In this document: piece by piece, positions 62,245-64,000 of the stretch
Position numbering within the stretch: the stretch's first letter is position 1
How the letters are laid out: every line of letters starts with the position of its first letter
NCBI GenBank assembly: GCA_023548195.1
Contig: JAJHZJ010000799.1
Span: 3,424,082-3,488,081 of the forward strand
DNA: 64,000 bases
From: Bettongia penicillata ogilbyi
Taxonomy: Eukaryota > Chordata > Mammalia > Diprotodontia > Potoroidae
Reading direction: 5' to 3'
Program-made: the position numbers and the translations under genes
The notes under the pieces: model-generated
Databases searched by the model: none
Told to the model about the DNA's origin: nothing
What the model saw: the letters and a program-made list of their open reading frames with translations, nothing else

Positions 62245-62735
62245 TCTTCTGATGCAAAGCGAAGTGCTCAGGATCAGAAGAACATCATACCCAGTAACAG
62301 CAGTACTGTGTGATGATCAATTGGGAATGGCTTAGCTGATCTTAGCAATACAAAGATTCAAGAAAATTCTGAAGGACTCATGATGAAAAATACTGTCCAT
62401 CTCTTCCTTCCTTCCTTCCTTCCTTCCTTCCTTCCTTCCTTCCTTCCTTCCTTCCTTCCTTCCTTCCTTCCTTCCTTCCTTCCTTCCTTCCTTCCTTCTC
62501 TCTCCCTCCTTTCCTCTCATTCTTCCTTCCTTCTTTTTTTGTCTATGTCTTTGTTTACAATGTGGTTAGTATTGAAATATGTTTTGCATGACTACACATG
62601 TATAATCTATATCAAATTGCTTGCCTTCTCAAGGAGAGAAGAAGTGAGGGGGAGAGAATGTGGAACTCAAAATTAAAAAAAAAAAACAAATGTTAAAAAG
62701 TGTTTTCACATGTATTTGAGAGAAAAAAAAACAAA
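62245..62735 (+). mobile_element. LINE L1 3' UTR (sense), 5'-truncated, with (TTCC)n inside
   Basis: Forward marsupial L1 3' sequence: gatgcaaagcgaagtgctca, cagtaacagcagtactgtg, agcaatacaaagattcaaga, aaggactcatgatgaaaaat, then after the microsatellite tttgcatgactacacatgta, taatctatatcaaattgctt, gccttctcaaggagagaaga, ggaactcaaaattaaaaaaa and gttttcacatgtatttgaga. It appears to have inserted in an L2 copy. Confidence 0.9.
62399..62499 (+). repeat. (TTCC)n microsatellite
   Basis: About 100 bases of nearly pure ttcc tetramers grown inside the L1 3' region. The plus Leu/Pro/Ser and minus Lys/Glu/Gly/Arg frames here are artefacts. Confidence 0.98.
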
Positions 62736-62756
62736 AAAAGAAAGATCTTGTCTTGC

Positions 62757-62960
62757 CTAAGCTCATTGACTCCAGCCTAACATTTTCTAGATTTATTTCC
62801 CATTACTCTCTTTTTAAGCACTCTACATTCCAACCAAAATAGCCTTCTTGCTGTTTCCTGAACTCAGCATGCTACCTCACTCCTCCATAATGTTTGCAGA
62901 GTGTCTTGGTTTCAGTGGAGTACACTCATTTCTCAACTCTGCCTCTTAGAGCTTTTCTTT
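62757..62960 (+). mobile_element. LINE L2 fragment, after L1 insertion
   Basis: L2 words: gcactctacattccaaccaa, aatagccttcttgctgtttc, ctgaactcagcatgctacct, ctcaactctgcctcttagag. It is in the same orientation and order as 62125-62222. Confidence 0.72.
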
Positions 62961-63750
62961 AAATTATTAATTTATTTCTTTTCAGTTTTCTACAATCATT
63001 ACCATAAGTCTTAGAGTTTCTCCCTCTTCTTCCCTTCTTTATATACATTCTTATTAAGCACATTTTCATATTACTCAGGTTGCATGGAGGGATTCAAATG
63101 AATGGGGGAAACCATGAGAAAAAATAAACCAAAACAAAACAGAACACAAGAGAAAATATTCTGTTCATTCTGCCTTCCACTTCCATAGTTTTTTCTTTGG
63201 ATGTGGATGGTATTTTGCTACAAGAGTCCTTTGGGAATGTTCCAGGTCCTTGCATTGCTGTGAAGGGTTAAGTCTACCAGAAAAATTCCTCTCACACTGT
63301 GGTTGTTACTGTGTACAATGTTCTCTTGGTTCTGCTCTTTTCACTCAGCAAGAGACCATATAAGTCCTTCCAGACCTCTCTGAAGTCTTCCTGTTCATCA
63401 TTTCTTCTACTAACAGTAGTATTCCATTACAAATTGATGGGCATCCCCTCAATTTCCAGTTCTTGGTCACCACAAAGAGAGCTACTATAAATATTTTAGT
63501 ACACTTGGGACCCTTTCCCATTTTTATGATCTCTTGGGGATACAGTCCTAGAAGCGATGTTACTGGGTCAAAGCGTATGCACATTTCTGTAGCCCTTTGG
63601 ACACAGTTCCAGATTGCTTTCCAGAATGGTTGAATCAGCTCACAGTTCCACTAACAATGAATTAAGTGTTCCTACTCTCCTACATTCTCCAACATTTATC
63701 ATCATCCTGATTGGTCATGTTAGCTAATCTGATAGCTTTTTTTGAGACTC
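62961..63750 (-). mobile_element. LINE L1 3' UTR (antisense), 790 bp
   Basis: The longest L1 piece of this type in the window: ttctttggatgtggatggta, tgcattgctgtgaagggtta, gtgtacaatgttctcttggt, tattccattacaaattgatg, ggcatcccctcaatttccag, gctactataaatattttagt, gttactgggtcaaagcgtat, attgctttccagaatggttg, gttagctaatctgatagc. Frames on either strand are not genes. Confidence 0.9.
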
Positions 63751-63794
63751 GACTCTCAAGCTACCTCTTATGAAAAACTTTTCCTTACCTGATT

Positions 63795-63935
63795 TTCCTT
63801 ACCTGGGTTCAAACCCTGCCCCTAATGTTTATTGCCTCTGTATGACTTTGAGCAAGTCACTTAACCTCCTTATCCCTCAGTTTCTTCAGCTACAAAATGG
63901 GGATTGATCTAAATGATTCCTAAAGTTTTTTCTCC
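63795..63935 (+). mobile_element. MIR/CORE-SINE
   Basis: Forward order: tgggttcaaaccctgcccct, tgtatgactttgagcaagtc, acttaacctccttatccctc, agtttcttcagctacaaaat, ggggattgatctaaatgatt, cctaaag. Confidence 0.85.
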
Positions 63936-64000
63936 TTGTAGTAATCCCAAATCCTCTACTTCTCTTTGTCTCAACACCAATACTGAGTTTCTTAATCTTT

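Overview
This looks like gene-free (intergenic or intronic) nuclear DNA from a mammal, most probably a marsupial. I found no intact protein-coding gene, no convincing exon, no tRNA, rRNA or snRNA gene, no CpG island and no CRISPR array. The open frames in the window are short and are explained by microsatellites, by decayed transposons read in either sense, or by chance. The marsupial call rests on three kinds of repeat: SINEs with a tRNA-like head whose 3' tails resemble the end of an RTE (BovB-like) LINE, an RTE remnant itself, and several L1 3' untranslated regions of the metatherian type. They lie among old MIR/CORE-SINE and L2 copies of the kind shared by all mammals. Family names come from memory of consensus sequences, because no search could be run.

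Layout. 1-6 kb: SINEs nested in SINEs, an L2 split by a SINE, then a 670-bp polypurine tract at 6.05-6.72 kb. 7-10.6 kb: MIRs, an antisense L1 3' end, a CR1/L3-type LINE end, two inverted copies of one MITE-like element and a 22-bp-stem hairpin. 10.9-15.3 kb: an antisense L1 relic with 5' region, ORF1 and part of the ORF2 endonuclease but no recognisable reverse transcriptase; an internally deleted Tigger1 (12876-13682) and a SINE are inserted in it. 15.3-25.7 kb: L2 and MIR copies and large microsatellites, including a 335-bp (TTTCC)n at 23.5 kb. 25.7-34.2 kb: more single-copy-looking DNA, an RTE 3' fragment and an RTE-tailed SINE. 34.2-48 kb: microsatellites, a 61-bp duplicated segment, SINEs, L2 ends and a sense L1 3' fragment. 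48-58 kb: L2 pieces (one with a decayed reverse-transcriptase YADD box), MIRs, nested SINEs and a 223-bp hAT-type MITE inside a SINE. 58-64 kb: single-copy-looking DNA with paired octamer motifs at 60.2 kb, then two L1 3' ends facing each other.

How the parts relate. No pathway or operon is present; what the window records is a sequence of insertions. Target-site duplications or interrupted alignments order many events: SINE into L2, SINE into SINE, MIR into MIR, MITE into SINE, Tigger1 into L1, L1 into L2. Three large microsatellites sit on or in the 3' ends of retrotransposons. The single-copy stretches could hold conserved regulatory elements, but that needs a cross-species alignment. I saw no evidence of a previously undescribed biological system.
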